A stretch of DNA of 64,000 nucleotides, from assembly GCA_036337945.1 (NCBI GenBank), contig JAYZDF010000093.1, forward strand, positions 21,970 through 85,969, read 5' to 3'. The notes under the pieces are model-generated. The model had not been told where the DNA came from, made no database searches, and worked only from the letters and a program-made list of their open reading frames with translations. The stretch is from JAYZDF01 sp036337945. GTDB taxonomy: Bacteria; Myxococcota; Kuafuiibacteriia; Kuafuiibacteriales; Kuafuiibacteriaceae. A program made the position numbers and the translations under genes. This document shows positions 44,275 through 52,920 of this stretch, piece by piece; position 1 is the stretch's first letter, and the number at the start of each line of letters is the position of its first letter.

Positions 44275-45131
44275 TGATTGACCCTCTTACTATCGAAGGC
44301 AATCCCGTGAGTCTCAAGAAGCTTCGTAAATTCTTCAGTCTCTTTACGCGCTTCTTCAGCGAACGCTTCTCGAACCCGACTTTCGATTTGCTCAAAAGAA
44401 CCAACGGACGCAATGCCTCCGTTGACCATGAGGATACAGCGGTCGGAGATAGCTCGAACCTCTTCCATATCGTGACTGGCAAAAAGAACTGACTTTCCCT
44501 GGGTTTTCACGAGCAAGTCTTTTACAATCCAACGCATTCTTTCTGCTCGGCCAGGGTCTAAAGACCTTGTTGCTTCATCGAACAAGACTATCGGAGGGTC
44601 AGCGATAAGACCTCGTGCAAGAGCTAATCGCTGGCGTTGGCCGGTCGACAAGTTCATAAACTCCTTGTCCAAATATTCACCAAGGCCGAACATCGCGCTC
44701 GATATTTCAATGCGCTCATCGAGATTTTGAGCGGTCAGACCTTGAAGACTTCCGAAAAACCTCAGGTTTTCGCGGCATGATAAACGCCAGTAAAAACTTC
44801 TTTCATCCGCCAAGACGTAGCCAATCCTTGCTTTTACATCTTCTGGATTTTTGAGGACGTTTTTCCCATCTACGAATACGGTGCCAGAGTCAGGTTGAAT
44901 CAACGTAGAGATTATTTTTAGCAGCGTTGATTTCCCAGCACCGTTTGGACCTACAAGTGTCACGAGTTCACCTCGTGCTAGGTCGAGACTAACGTCGTCC
45001 AAAGCAGCCACCTGCTCTTTCGGTCGCCAGAAGCGAAGAGTGGATACAATTGAGCGCTTTTTGATGAATGATTTGCTTACTCCGCGAACAGAAATCATCG
45101 CGTTCGGAGTTTCTGAGTCACTCTGAGTCAC
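44271..45131 (-). CDS. ABC transporter ATP-binding protein
   Basis: The 286-residue protein has Walker A VGPNGAGKSTLLKIIS, signature NLSTGQRQRLALARGL, Walker B PPIVLFDEATRSLD and an H-loop (LFASHDMEEV). It starts at a GTG overlapping the mltG stop by four bases and overlaps the permease gene by four bases. It resembles the CcmA/NatA class of exporters. Confidence 0.94.
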   Translation of the reverse strand: MTQSDSETPNAMISVRGVSKSFIKKRSIVSTLRFWRPKEQVAALDDVSLDLARGELVTLVGPNGAGKSTLLKIISTLIQPDSGTVFVDGKNVLKNPEDVKARIGYVLADERSFYWRLSCRENLRFFGSLQGLTAQNLDERIEISSAMFGLGEYLDKEFMNLSTGQRQRLALARGLIADPPIVLFDEATRSLDPGRAERMRWIVKDLLVKTQGKSVLFASHDMEEVRAISDRCILMVNGGIASVGSFEQIESRVREAFAEEARKETEEFTKLLETHGIAFDSKRVNQ

Positions 45132-46156
45132 TGCTTTAATTTATCACTGCCCTTTTGCGTTTCTTCCCATCGACGCATAGCAATTTCATGACACTCTGCA
45201 TCGGGGCAAAAGATGTGGCTAGACTCATTACGAGGAGCAAAAAATAACGCATCAGATTTCGCGGGACGGGCTGCCGCAAGTATAGTTTTGAGATCAGGGC
45301 TCGCGATTGGAGAACTCGGCAGTCCACTCCTCAAATAAGTGTTCCAGTCGTTGTCCACCGCCTGATCCTCGGCGGAGAGCTCATCGACTTTCTTTTCAAG
45401 TCCGTAGGCCAAACTTTTCGCATGCTGCAGCTTCATTCCCGCTTTGAGACGATTATGGAATACGGATGAAACCATTCTAAGTTCCTCGGGGGGTACGTTT
45501 TCGCTAGCAATAATAGAAGCAAGCACAACCAACTCTGACGGAGACAATCCCGCTTCTTGGGCCTCTGCAAATATCTCATCGGTGACATTCTCGCGAAATC
45601 TCGTGACGAATATCTTCAGCAGTGCCTCCGCTTGTAATTTTCGAGGCAATTCATAGGTTCCAGGCAGTAAGTAGCCCTCGAGTCGCCCGCCAGGGATATT
45701 CAAAGCCTGCGCAAAGGCAGCGTTCGATGCGGCAACCTTAATCTGGCTCGCTGAGCCAAAGCCCTTTTCTTCAATGACTTTTGCCAGTTCAGCGGTAGTA
45801 AGGCCCGACTCGATAGCTAGAGCGTACTTGACTACTTTGCCGGATTGAATCGCATCAACAATCTGTGACGGAGTCATCAGTCCGCTTAGCTCATATTCAC
45901 CTGGAGTGAAGTTTCCGTTTTTACGGAAATATTTCAAATAGGCGTTGAGCAAAAACCGTTCCTTGATCAGGCCTTCATTAGTCAAAAGATTAATAAGGCC
46001 AGCCCTCGTAATGTCCGGCGCGACCGTGACCTTGCGTGCGCTTATTGTGACGGCGCTTGGATTTTCAGTGAAACCTAGGAACAGCTGCCAAACGATAATG
46101 GCTCCAAGACTAAGGGCAGACACGCCCAGCGATATGACGAAGATGATTCTTTTCAC
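45128..46156 (-). CDS. mltG: Endolytic murein transglycosylase MltG (YceG)
   Basis: The 342-residue protein has an N-terminal membrane anchor (IIFVISLGVSALSLGAIIVW), a LysM-like region, and MltG motifs: 'LEGYLLPGTYELP', the catalytic glutamate in LASIIASENVPPEE, 'VFHNRLKAGMKLQ' and 'NDWNTYLRSGLPSSPIASPD'. MltG cuts nascent peptidoglycan strands. It is usually next to pabC or tmk; here it lies between a sigma factor and an ABC exporter, overlapping both by four bases. Confidence 0.92.
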   Translation of the reverse strand: MKRIIFVISLGVSALSLGAIIVWQLFLGFTENPSAVTISARKVTVAPDITRAGLINLLTNEGLIKERFLLNAYLKYFRKNGNFTPGEYELSGLMTPSQIVDAIQSGKVVKYALAIESGLTTAELAKVIEEKGFGSASQIKVAASNAAFAQALNIPGGRLEGYLLPGTYELPRKLQAEALLKIFVTRFRENVTDEIFAEAQEAGLSPSELVVLASIIASENVPPEELRMVSSVFHNRLKAGMKLQHAKSLAYGLEKKVDELSAEDQAVDNDWNTYLRSGLPSSPIASPDLKTILAAARPAKSDALFFAPRNESSHIFCPDAECHEIAMRRWEETQKGSDKLKQ

Positions 46157-46785
46157 TCTTGCTTTCTCGTAAGCCTTTCTTCCGCCATCTGCTTCAGTAC
46201 CGGATCATTTCTAATTCTTTTCCAGAATTCCTTTCGAGCGTAAAACAAGCGCGTCCGGACTGTCGCTATAGTTGACCCGACGATCTCCGCTATCTCTTCC
46301 TGAGGCAACCCTTGAAGTTCATTCAAAACGAAAACTGTTCGTTTTCTCGGAGACAGACTGGCAATAACCTCACGAAAACGTTGAGCAGCTTCTTTCTTCA
46401 GCAAATCTGTCTCTGGATCTAAATCATTGATTCTACTTACCTTTTCTTCTTCTATCGTTTTCGCCTGGTAGATCGAGGGCCGACTTCGGCGATAACGCAC
46501 ATGCCGAAAGCCAACATTAAGGGTAATCCGCGATATCCACGAACTCAGCTTTGAGCGGCGCTGAAAATTAGGAAGCGAGCGAAATATCTCCAGAAATACC
46601 GTCTGCATGACGTCCTCAATTTCGTCATGTTCAGCAAGCGTTTGATAGAGAAGGCTGAGTACTAATTTCCGGTATGAACGAAACAGGAGGCGAAACGCAG
46701 ATTTGTCCCCCTGGCCAAAAAGTTCCAGAATTTCGTCGCCAACCGGGTCATCGATCAGTCCTTTTGTCGAGTCGTCCTCCCGCAC
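46153..46785 (-). CDS. ECF-type RNA polymerase sigma factor
   Basis: The 210-residue protein, starting at a GTG, has sigma region 2 ('RLLFRSYRKLVLSLLYQTL', 'DEIEDVMQTVFLEIFRSLPNF') and region 4 (SLSPRKRTVFVLNELQGLPQ, 'EIAEIVGSTIATVRTRLFYAR'). No anti-sigma gene follows; mltG does. It is divergent from a PEGA kinase gene 87 bases away, a region that probably holds both promoters and may be autoregulated. Confidence 0.92.
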   Translation of the reverse strand: MREDDSTKGLIDDPVGDEILELFGQGDKSAFRLLFRSYRKLVLSLLYQTLAEHDEIEDVMQTVFLEIFRSLPNFQRRSKLSSWISRITLNVGFRHVRYRRSRPSIYQAKTIEEEKVSRINDLDPETDLLKKEAAQRFREVIASLSPRKRTVFVLNELQGLPQEEIAEIVGSTIATVRTRLFYARKEFWKRIRNDPVLKQMAEERLTRKQE

Positions 46786-46872
46786 GTACTCTCACTCTAG
46801 CAAGTTGAGAAAAATTAGGCGACCATGTCTCTTCGAATGCTCGATGCCTTGGTTCGATAGACATTTGGCGAT

Positions 46873-49377
46873 ATGTTCAATCCGTTGATGGGTGATACAG
46901 TCGAGTTTGGTCGCTACCGCATAAAAAGTCCGCTCGGCAAGGGTGGGATGGCCGAGGTATTGCTCGCGGCTCAGGTTGGCCCTTCTGACTTCTTAAAGCC
47001 CTGCGTACTAAAGAGGATCCATCCAGAACATTTAGAAAACGTCGTGCTCAGAAAAATGTTCGAGCAAGAAGCAAGAATCTCGGCTCTATTGAATCACCCG
47101 AATATTGTACAGACCTTCGATTACGGCGAAATCGACGACATCCCTTTCATGGCAATGGAGTTGGTAGAAGGCCTCAGTCTATCAGCGATGAACCTGAAAA
47201 TGGTTCAGTTGAATTGTTGGTGGGATTTGCGCTCCGCTATCGAGATTGCACTCGCGATATGTCGAGCGCTCGCCTACGCACATGCTCTGTGTTCGCCAGA
47301 GGGAGAAGAACTCAGACTTGTTCACCGAGATGTCTCTCCGCAAAACATACTCATTTCCAAACAAGGAACAGTCAAACTTGCGGATTTTGGTATCGCCCGT
47401 GCAACCACATCTGAAGAAGAAACTCTTCTTCCGGGCGTAAAGGGTAAAATAGGGTATATGGCACCTGAGCAGTACTTCGATCGGGTTGTTGACGCACGTT
47501 CCGACTTGTTCTCTTTGGGAATATTGCTCGCAGAACTCAGCTCTGGACGCCGAATAAGAAAAAAAGGTCACGGCCTTGATTATGAAAACATTAGTGAACG
47601 AATCAAACATCTTTTGAATCCTCATCGCTTCCCTGAAGGATTTGCCGATATCATTCTTAGTTGGACTGAACTGTCCCCGAATAAACGACCAGAGAGTCTT
47701 TCGGTTGCCTGTGAGCAACTCGAACAAATTCTAGCGAACGTCGAAAGCTCAGAGCCTCTGAGTAAATCGGTTCGGGGGCTCTTTGGTATTTTCGAAGCCT
47801 CTGAAGGCTCGAATACAGTTACACCGGAAAATCAAAGCTATAGTTCACTACATGGATCGAATGAATGGCCTAAATCTTTAGATGAAGCACTTAACGATGC
47901 TCATAAAGCAGAAACAGAATCCTCTGATTTTGCTGATCACAATCTTTTGGCGTATTGGGATGCGCCAAACGAAGAGAGTATCGGCCTAGAGATACGAGAT
48001 GTACAGGGGGATGCTGCCCGTCCATCGTCCGGCAGCATTGAACTCGTATACTCAAACTGGCAAGACCATTTCAATAGCGAAGGACCCATCGGAAAATCTC
48101 AATCAGAGGAGGAGGCAGGTTTAGAACTCAAACATGCACAACCCTCAGGAGCTTCCTTAGATACAGCCAAAAGCAATGAGACCAGCGAGGATCAACCTGA
48201 CATAAAACGAAAAATTGTCAGCACGGCGAGCAAGCAGGTCGCCCCTCAACAGGAGTTTTCAGACACGAAACCGTCAGAATTAGGGCGCCCCAACATTCAA
48301 CATTCAGATGAGCAAGAAGACAAAAAGTCTTTGGGACTGGCCATCGGTCTCTTTGTTGCGGTACTTGTTGTTGCCCTTTTTACTTTTTTCAGTAGCTCAG
48401 AAAATGAGCAAAAAGAAGCGGCGGTGGTGGCAGGCTCTGTTAAAATCACTTCAGAACCGAACGGCGCTCGTATCTTTTTGAATGGAAGAAAAACAAATCA
48501 GCAAACACCCGCTGAGGTGAATGACCTCCCACTCGACGTACCTATCACAGTCGAATTAAGAAGTGATTCATCCGTCTTCGAAAGCCAGTCGTTTACACTT
48601 TCGGAGATGAAGAATGTCGCCAACCTCGTATTCAAAGCGATTGCGAGCGCTAAGCTTGTTCGCCTTGAAACCAATCCCAAGGGCGCAAAAGTCAAATTTA
48701 ACTTCTTAGAGCTCTCGGGAGAGACTCCTCTCGAACTTCCGCCTCTTTCTGAGGGTAAAACGGCAACAATCTCGATTAGCAAAGCAGGATTTGTAGCACA
48801 CGAACTTATTTTAGACACAAGAACCCTAACTTCTAGCCTTGCGTTCGTAACTCTCGAGTCTGTTCGACAAGTTGTCATTCAAACCAATCCACCTGGGGCC
48901 GAAATTTATCTTAACAACAAAGCTGTTGGTTTATCTCCAACCCAATTATTAGAAGTTCCGAGCCGGAGCGAATTTTTTCTTCGCGCAGAACTTCCGAAAC
49001 ATGACCCTTACTCGAAAAAACTGAGTTTGGAGACCCACCTTGGAAAGGTGGTTCAACTGGAGCTCAGTCCTACCAGGTTAGACGTTACTCAATTGACGAG
49101 CGAGCAACGAAACACCGTCAAGAAGCTTGAAGAAAACATCCGGAGAATTCGGCGCAGGCTCAAAAGCACACGCAGCAGTTTACGGACCGCGGAGACCAAC
49201 TTGAACATGGCTCAAAGTGCTCAAAACAGTAATATTCAGCACATCACCCAAAAATTTAGGTCCACCGAACTTATTCGAGTGAAAGCGGCGAACTTATCAG
49301 ATGATCTTCAAGACGCATTAAGCAAAAGAGACCGATACCTCGAAGACCTTCAGTCTTCGGTTCTTGAAAAAGAGTGA
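46873..49377 (+). CDS. Membrane Hanks-type Ser/Thr kinase with three PEGA domains and coiled coil
   Basis: The 834-residue protein has a kinase domain at about 15-275: GKGGMAEVLLA, HRDVSPQN, DFG and 'GKIGYMAPEQ'. An acidic linker leads to one transmembrane helix (about 486-508, LAIGLFVAVLVVALFTFF). Outside follow three PEGA-like modules starting near 521 (VKITSEPNGARIFLNG), 593 (ETNPKGAKVKF) and 664 (QTNPPGAEIYLNN), then a basic coiled coil (about 740-834). PEGA domains are thought to bind surface components or carbohydrates. An ATG five codons downstream is an alternative start. Confidence 0.88.
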   Translation: MFNPLMGDTVEFGRYRIKSPLGKGGMAEVLLAAQVGPSDFLKPCVLKRIHPEHLENVVLRKMFEQEARISALLNHPNIVQTFDYGEIDDIPFMAMELVEGLSLSAMNLKMVQLNCWWDLRSAIEIALAICRALAYAHALCSPEGEELRLVHRDVSPQNILISKQGTVKLADFGIARATTSEEETLLPGVKGKIGYMAPEQYFDRVVDARSDLFSLGILLAELSSGRRIRKKGHGLDYENISERIKHLLNPHRFPEGFADIILSWTELSPNKRPESLSVACEQLEQILANVESSEPLSKSVRGLFGIFEASEGSNTVTPENQSYSSLHGSNEWPKSLDEALNDAHKAETESSDFADHNLLAYWDAPNEESIGLEIRDVQGDAARPSSGSIELVYSNWQDHFNSEGPIGKSQSEEEAGLELKHAQPSGASLDTAKSNETSEDQPDIKRKIVSTASKQVAPQQEFSDTKPSELGRPNIQHSDEQEDKKSLGLAIGLFVAVLVVALFTFFSSSENEQKEAAVVAGSVKITSEPNGARIFLNGRKTNQQTPAEVNDLPLDVPITVELRSDSSVFESQSFTLSEMKNVANLVFKAIASAKLVRLETNPKGAKVKFNFLELSGETPLELPPLSEGKTATISISKAGFVAHELILDTRTLTSSLAFVTLESVRQVVIQTNPPGAEIYLNNKAVGLSPTQLLEVPSRSEFFLRAELPKHDPYSKKLSLETHLGKVVQLELSPTRLDVTQLTSEQRNTVKKLEENIRRIRRRLKSTRSSLRTAETNLNMAQSAQNSNIQHITQKFRSTELIRVKAANLSDDLQDALSKRDRYLEDLQSSVLEKE

Positions 49378-49390
49378 GCAATCAGAAGAA

Positions 49391-50353
49391 ATGAAATCTA
49401 CTTATCCTGATTTACAAGCGATGGTACTCGCTGCTGGTTTCGGCACGAGACTTTGGCCACTGACCACAACATTAGCAAAACCTGCTGTTCCGTTTTTAGG
49501 CAAAGGGCTTGTGACCCACGGGGTTGATCTTCTTCTTTCTCATCACGTCAAAAACATTTGTGTGAACACGCACTACCAAGCTGACTCGGTTAGAAATTGT
49601 CTTGATGGCCGCCCCGTTTCTTTCAGTCACGAGGAAGAAATCTTGGGAACTGCAGGCGCGATCAGGCAAGCCGTTGAACTCGGACATCTCACAGCGAATA
49701 GCGATATTATGGTGTTCAACGGCAAGTTATTTACAGATGTGAATATTGAGCAGGTGTTTCGCTTCCATCGCGAGCGAGAGGCCGCTGTAACGATGGTTCT
49801 CAGGACAAATTCAGTCAAAGCTGCCTTCCGAGAGATCCTGTGTGCAGAAGGTCGGGTCATTGGCTTTGGCGAAGGACGAGAACCGAGTGGTGAGAACCCT
49901 CTACTTTTCACTGGTATCCATATCCTTTCACCCGAGGTCATCGAGAAGATTCCGTCCGGAAACAGCGATACGATTAGAGATATATATCCTCCATTCATCA
50001 ACTCGAAACGCGTTCACGCCTTCATCGATGACAGCAAATACTGGTGGGAGTTTTCAACGCTGCAGAGATACGTGGACCTCCACTTAGAAGCCCGTGCGGA
50101 AGGACTCACGGATCGCAATACTATTTCTCCAGACGCCCGAATTGCTCCGGGTGCCGAGCTGGAAAATTGCATTATTTGGGCGAACTCAGAAATACCAGAC
50201 AATTGCAAACTCAATGAAGTCGTTGTTGGTCAAGATGTTGTCGTTCCCAGTGGAACCCGCCTCAAACGACACGCAATCGTCCGAAAATCTCAAATCCAGC
50301 ATTTAGAACGCGGTTATATTGAGGGAGAATACGTATTTGTGCCTCTGGCTTGA
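49391..50353 (+). CDS. NDP-sugar nucleotidyltransferase-like protein with altered metal motif
   Basis: The ATG at 49391 is preferred to an upstream TTG, giving 320 residues. The N-terminal part is a nucleotidyltransferase: AMVLAAGFGTRLWPLT...KPAVPFLGKGL, 'EEILGTAGAI', 'LFTGIHILSPEVIEKIP'. The C-terminal 70 residues look like a left-handed beta-helix cap (ISPDARIAPGAELENCIIW). The metal-binding aspartate normally in the NGD motif reads NGKLFTD, so activity is uncertain. Relatives make GDP-mannose or dTDP/UDP-sugars for cell-surface glycans. It lies 13 bases after the kinase stop, in the same operon. Confidence 0.82.
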   Translation: MKSTYPDLQAMVLAAGFGTRLWPLTTTLAKPAVPFLGKGLVTHGVDLLLSHHVKNICVNTHYQADSVRNCLDGRPVSFSHEEEILGTAGAIRQAVELGHLTANSDIMVFNGKLFTDVNIEQVFRFHREREAAVTMVLRTNSVKAAFREILCAEGRVIGFGEGREPSGENPLLFTGIHILSPEVIEKIPSGNSDTIRDIYPPFINSKRVHAFIDDSKYWWEFSTLQRYVDLHLEARAEGLTDRNTISPDARIAPGAELENCIIWANSEIPDNCKLNEVVVGQDVVVPSGTRLKRHAIVRKSQIQHLERGYIEGEYVFVPLA

Positions 50354-50466
50354 CTCCGAAGACAGGCCAAGAAAGACTACACGAGCTGGTGGATTTGCCG
50401 ACCGAAATAGGTCGCTATCTTGAGTATGTCTCAATGAATTCCTAGCAAGAAGGCTACTGCGTAGAA

Positions 50467-51231
50467 ATGAGGATCGAAGCGAGCGGCTTAACCCACGTGG
50501 GAATGAAGCGAACCCACAACGAGGACTCACTGGGACTGTTACCAGACCATATGTTGTTCCTCGTGGCGGATGGAATGGGCGGACACGCGTCTGGTGAAGT
50601 GGCCAGCCGAATGTGCATCGAAACGATTGCGAGCTTCTTCAAGATGACTGCGCGAGACGAAAATGCAACCTGGCCTTACAAAGAGGAAAAGACCCTTAGA
50701 TTCGACGAAAATCGACTTGTCGCAGGCATCAAATGGTCGAACCGACGCATATACGAAGCTCAGTATCAAAACCCCAAATATAAAGGGATGGGAACAACAA
50801 TTGTAAGTGCGTTCTTTACCTCCAATGGGGCGTACCTAGGTCACGTTGGAGACTCGAGAGGATATCGAATCCGAGACGAGAAAATAGAACTCATTACTGA
50901 AGATCATTCTCTACTCAACGACTACATCAAAGCCAATAAGCTAACTCCTGAGGAAATAGAAAATTTTCCGCACAAAAACGTGATTGTTCGGGCGTTAGGA
51001 ATGAAGGATGTTGTTCAGGTAGATATCAACCGTCTTGAACCCAAGGTTGGTGACAAATATTTGCTTTGTTCTGATGGAGTCAATGGGATGATTTCTGATG
51101 AAAAAATCCTCGAAATTATAAATGCCGAATCAGACCTCGATAAAGCATGTGAACTATTGATTGATGCAGCGAATCAAGCTGGCGGGACCGACAACAGTAC
51201 GGTGTCCTTAATTCACGTAGTAGAGCTTTAG
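50467..51231 (+). CDS. PP2C-type Ser/Thr protein phosphatase
   Basis: The 254-residue protein has all PP2C metal motifs: MKRTHNEDSLG, LVADGMGGHASGEVA, VGDSRGYRI, 'LCSDGVNGMI' and GGTDNSTVSLI. It is probably cytoplasmic, because no membrane segment is visible. It is the only phosphatase among five Hanks kinases and lies in the same strand block as the PEGA kinase at 46873. Its stop is three bases from the stop of the convergent kinase gene. Confidence 0.94.
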   Translation: MRIEASGLTHVGMKRTHNEDSLGLLPDHMLFLVADGMGGHASGEVASRMCIETIASFFKMTARDENATWPYKEEKTLRFDENRLVAGIKWSNRRIYEAQYQNPKYKGMGTTIVSAFFTSNGAYLGHVGDSRGYRIRDEKIELITEDHSLLNDYIKANKLTPEEIENFPHKNVIVRALGMKDVVQVDINRLEPKVGDKYLLCSDGVNGMISDEKILEIINAESDLDKACELLIDAANQAGGTDNSTVSLIHVVEL

Positions 51232-51234
51232 AAG

Positions 51235-52785
51235 CTATCGCAGGTAACGACTTACTAATACGCCGAGCAGGAATCCCGTCAGAACAGCTGCCGTAACCAA
51301 AGAAATAACTTCTGCCAAAGAATAGCGTCTTGGTATCCGAAACTTATCTCGATTGATTATTCCCTCATGCGCGGGACGATTCCTTTGATTCGTATCTTCT
51401 TCTGTTGGATCAAAAGCAGAAACTTCTAAGTGTTCTGCAGAAGGCTCCACAAATTCGAGTTGTGTTGCGCCCTCTCCTACTTCAGTTGGCTCCACCAGTG
51501 GCTTCACTGTTCTCGCGCGCACGGAAGGTGCGTTCATAGTTACCGCATCATTCACCACTATCTCATCTCCAAGCCGTGTCGCTATGGCATCTAACGGATC
51601 ATTGACAACGGGTTGCGTACTTTTTCCCTCATCCGAAACACTACTTTCAGTTTCCGCAGCACCTTGTACGAAAAACGGCATTCTGAGTGCAGAAATGACG
51701 TCGTACTCTGTCTTTCCTATAGCCGGCGCAAAATCTAAGCTCATCACTGGACGTGCTCCAAAAGATTCGACTAATTGTGCTTCGTTGAACTCTCCTTGCA
51801 CCAATTCCTCGATCGATGCTTTCCTCGCTGCATAATCCTTCGAGAACCGCTGCTGAACCGTATTCCCGGCCGATTGAAATGCTTCACTTTGTCTCACTTC
51901 TTCTAGATAATCTTCTAAATCAGACGCGAGGTCAGCCGCAGACTGATAACGCTGTTTAGGGTCTGCCATCAATGCTTTTGCACAAATCTCGTCGAGTTTG
52001 GAATGAATCTTCGGAATCAAAGTTTGCAATCGAGGTGGTCGATGCTGAAGTATAAGTTTTGCGATCTCAGGTGGTGTCTCGCCTTTATAGAGCCGCCTCG
52101 AGGCGAGACATTCGAAGAGAATGATGCCCATTGCATAAATGTCGCTTCTTGCATCGATCAATCCTCCCGAAATTTGCTCCGGCGACATGTATCCAAACTT
52201 ACCTTTTACAATCCCTGTCGCAGTTGCGCTGCGCCCTGTGTCTGCACTCGCCACGCCAAAATCCAAAACCTTCACCGCACCATCAAAAGTGATCATAATG
52301 TTTTGGGGGGAAACGTCTCTGTGAATGAGATTGTACGGGGCACCATTTTCATTTTTCAAAGAGTGAGCGAAGTGAAGACCTCTACACGCCTTTGCGATAA
52401 TTTCTGCCACAGCCGTGTGCGGTAAAGACCTGCGCAACCTCGGCACGCTACCCAGTAACTCCCAGAGGTTCAGCCCAAAAACGAATTCCATCGCCTGAAA
52501 AAGAATTCCGTCAATGCTCCCAAAGTCTTCTACATGCACACAACTGGGATGAGTCAGCTTCTGCCCGAGCTTTGCTTCATCCACAAACATCGCAATAAAA
52601 TCATCGTCTTCTGAACGTTTTTCGAGCAGAGTCTTGAGGCAGAGTATTTGCCAGGGCGTGTCCCCCAAAGGGTTCTCCCGCCTCGCCAAAAACACATTGG
52701 CCGCGCCACCTGAGGCCAAGCGAGCAACCGCTTCATATTTCCCGAACTTATGAACTCCCAATGGTACTGCTCGCTGTCGCCTCAC
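51235..52785 (-). CDS. Hanks-type Ser/Thr kinase with C-terminal membrane anchor
   Basis: No in-frame ATG precedes the kinase. I take the GTG at 52785 (516 residues), while a TTG at 52875 is possible. The kinase spans about 10-280 with ASGGAANVFLA, HRDVSPQN, DFG and 'GKFGYMSPEQISGG'. A long acidic linker with 'ATRLGDEIVVNDAVTM' follows, and one transmembrane helix lies at the very end (about 488-512, EVISLVTAAVLTGFLLGVLV). Tail anchoring leaves almost nothing outside. It is divergent from a secreted PEGA protein gene. Confidence 0.83.
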   Translation of the reverse strand: MRRQRAVPLGVHKFGKYEAVARLASGGAANVFLARRENPLGDTPWQILCLKTLLEKRSEDDDFIAMFVDEAKLGQKLTHPSCVHVEDFGSIDGILFQAMEFVFGLNLWELLGSVPRLRRSLPHTAVAEIIAKACRGLHFAHSLKNENGAPYNLIHRDVSPQNIMITFDGAVKVLDFGVASADTGRSATATGIVKGKFGYMSPEQISGGLIDARSDIYAMGIILFECLASRRLYKGETPPEIAKLILQHRPPRLQTLIPKIHSKLDEICAKALMADPKQRYQSAADLASDLEDYLEEVRQSEAFQSAGNTVQQRFSKDYAARKASIEELVQGEFNEAQLVESFGARPVMSLDFAPAIGKTEYDVISALRMPFFVQGAAETESSVSDEGKSTQPVVNDPLDAIATRLGDEIVVNDAVTMNAPSVRARTVKPLVEPTEVGEGATQLEFVEPSAEHLEVSAFDPTEEDTNQRNRPAHEGIINRDKFRIPRRYSLAEVISLVTAAVLTGFLLGVLVSRYLR

Positions 52786-52920
52786 ATTGTGGCAAGATAC
52801 AGTTCCCGATTGCAACTCGGCCCCGTAAATTTCCAAGATTACCCTGCAGCCAAAAGGTGGTCGCCAATCTGTCAATGGTGTAAACAGTTAACTTAGCCGG
52901 GACATAACCCCATTTTATTT

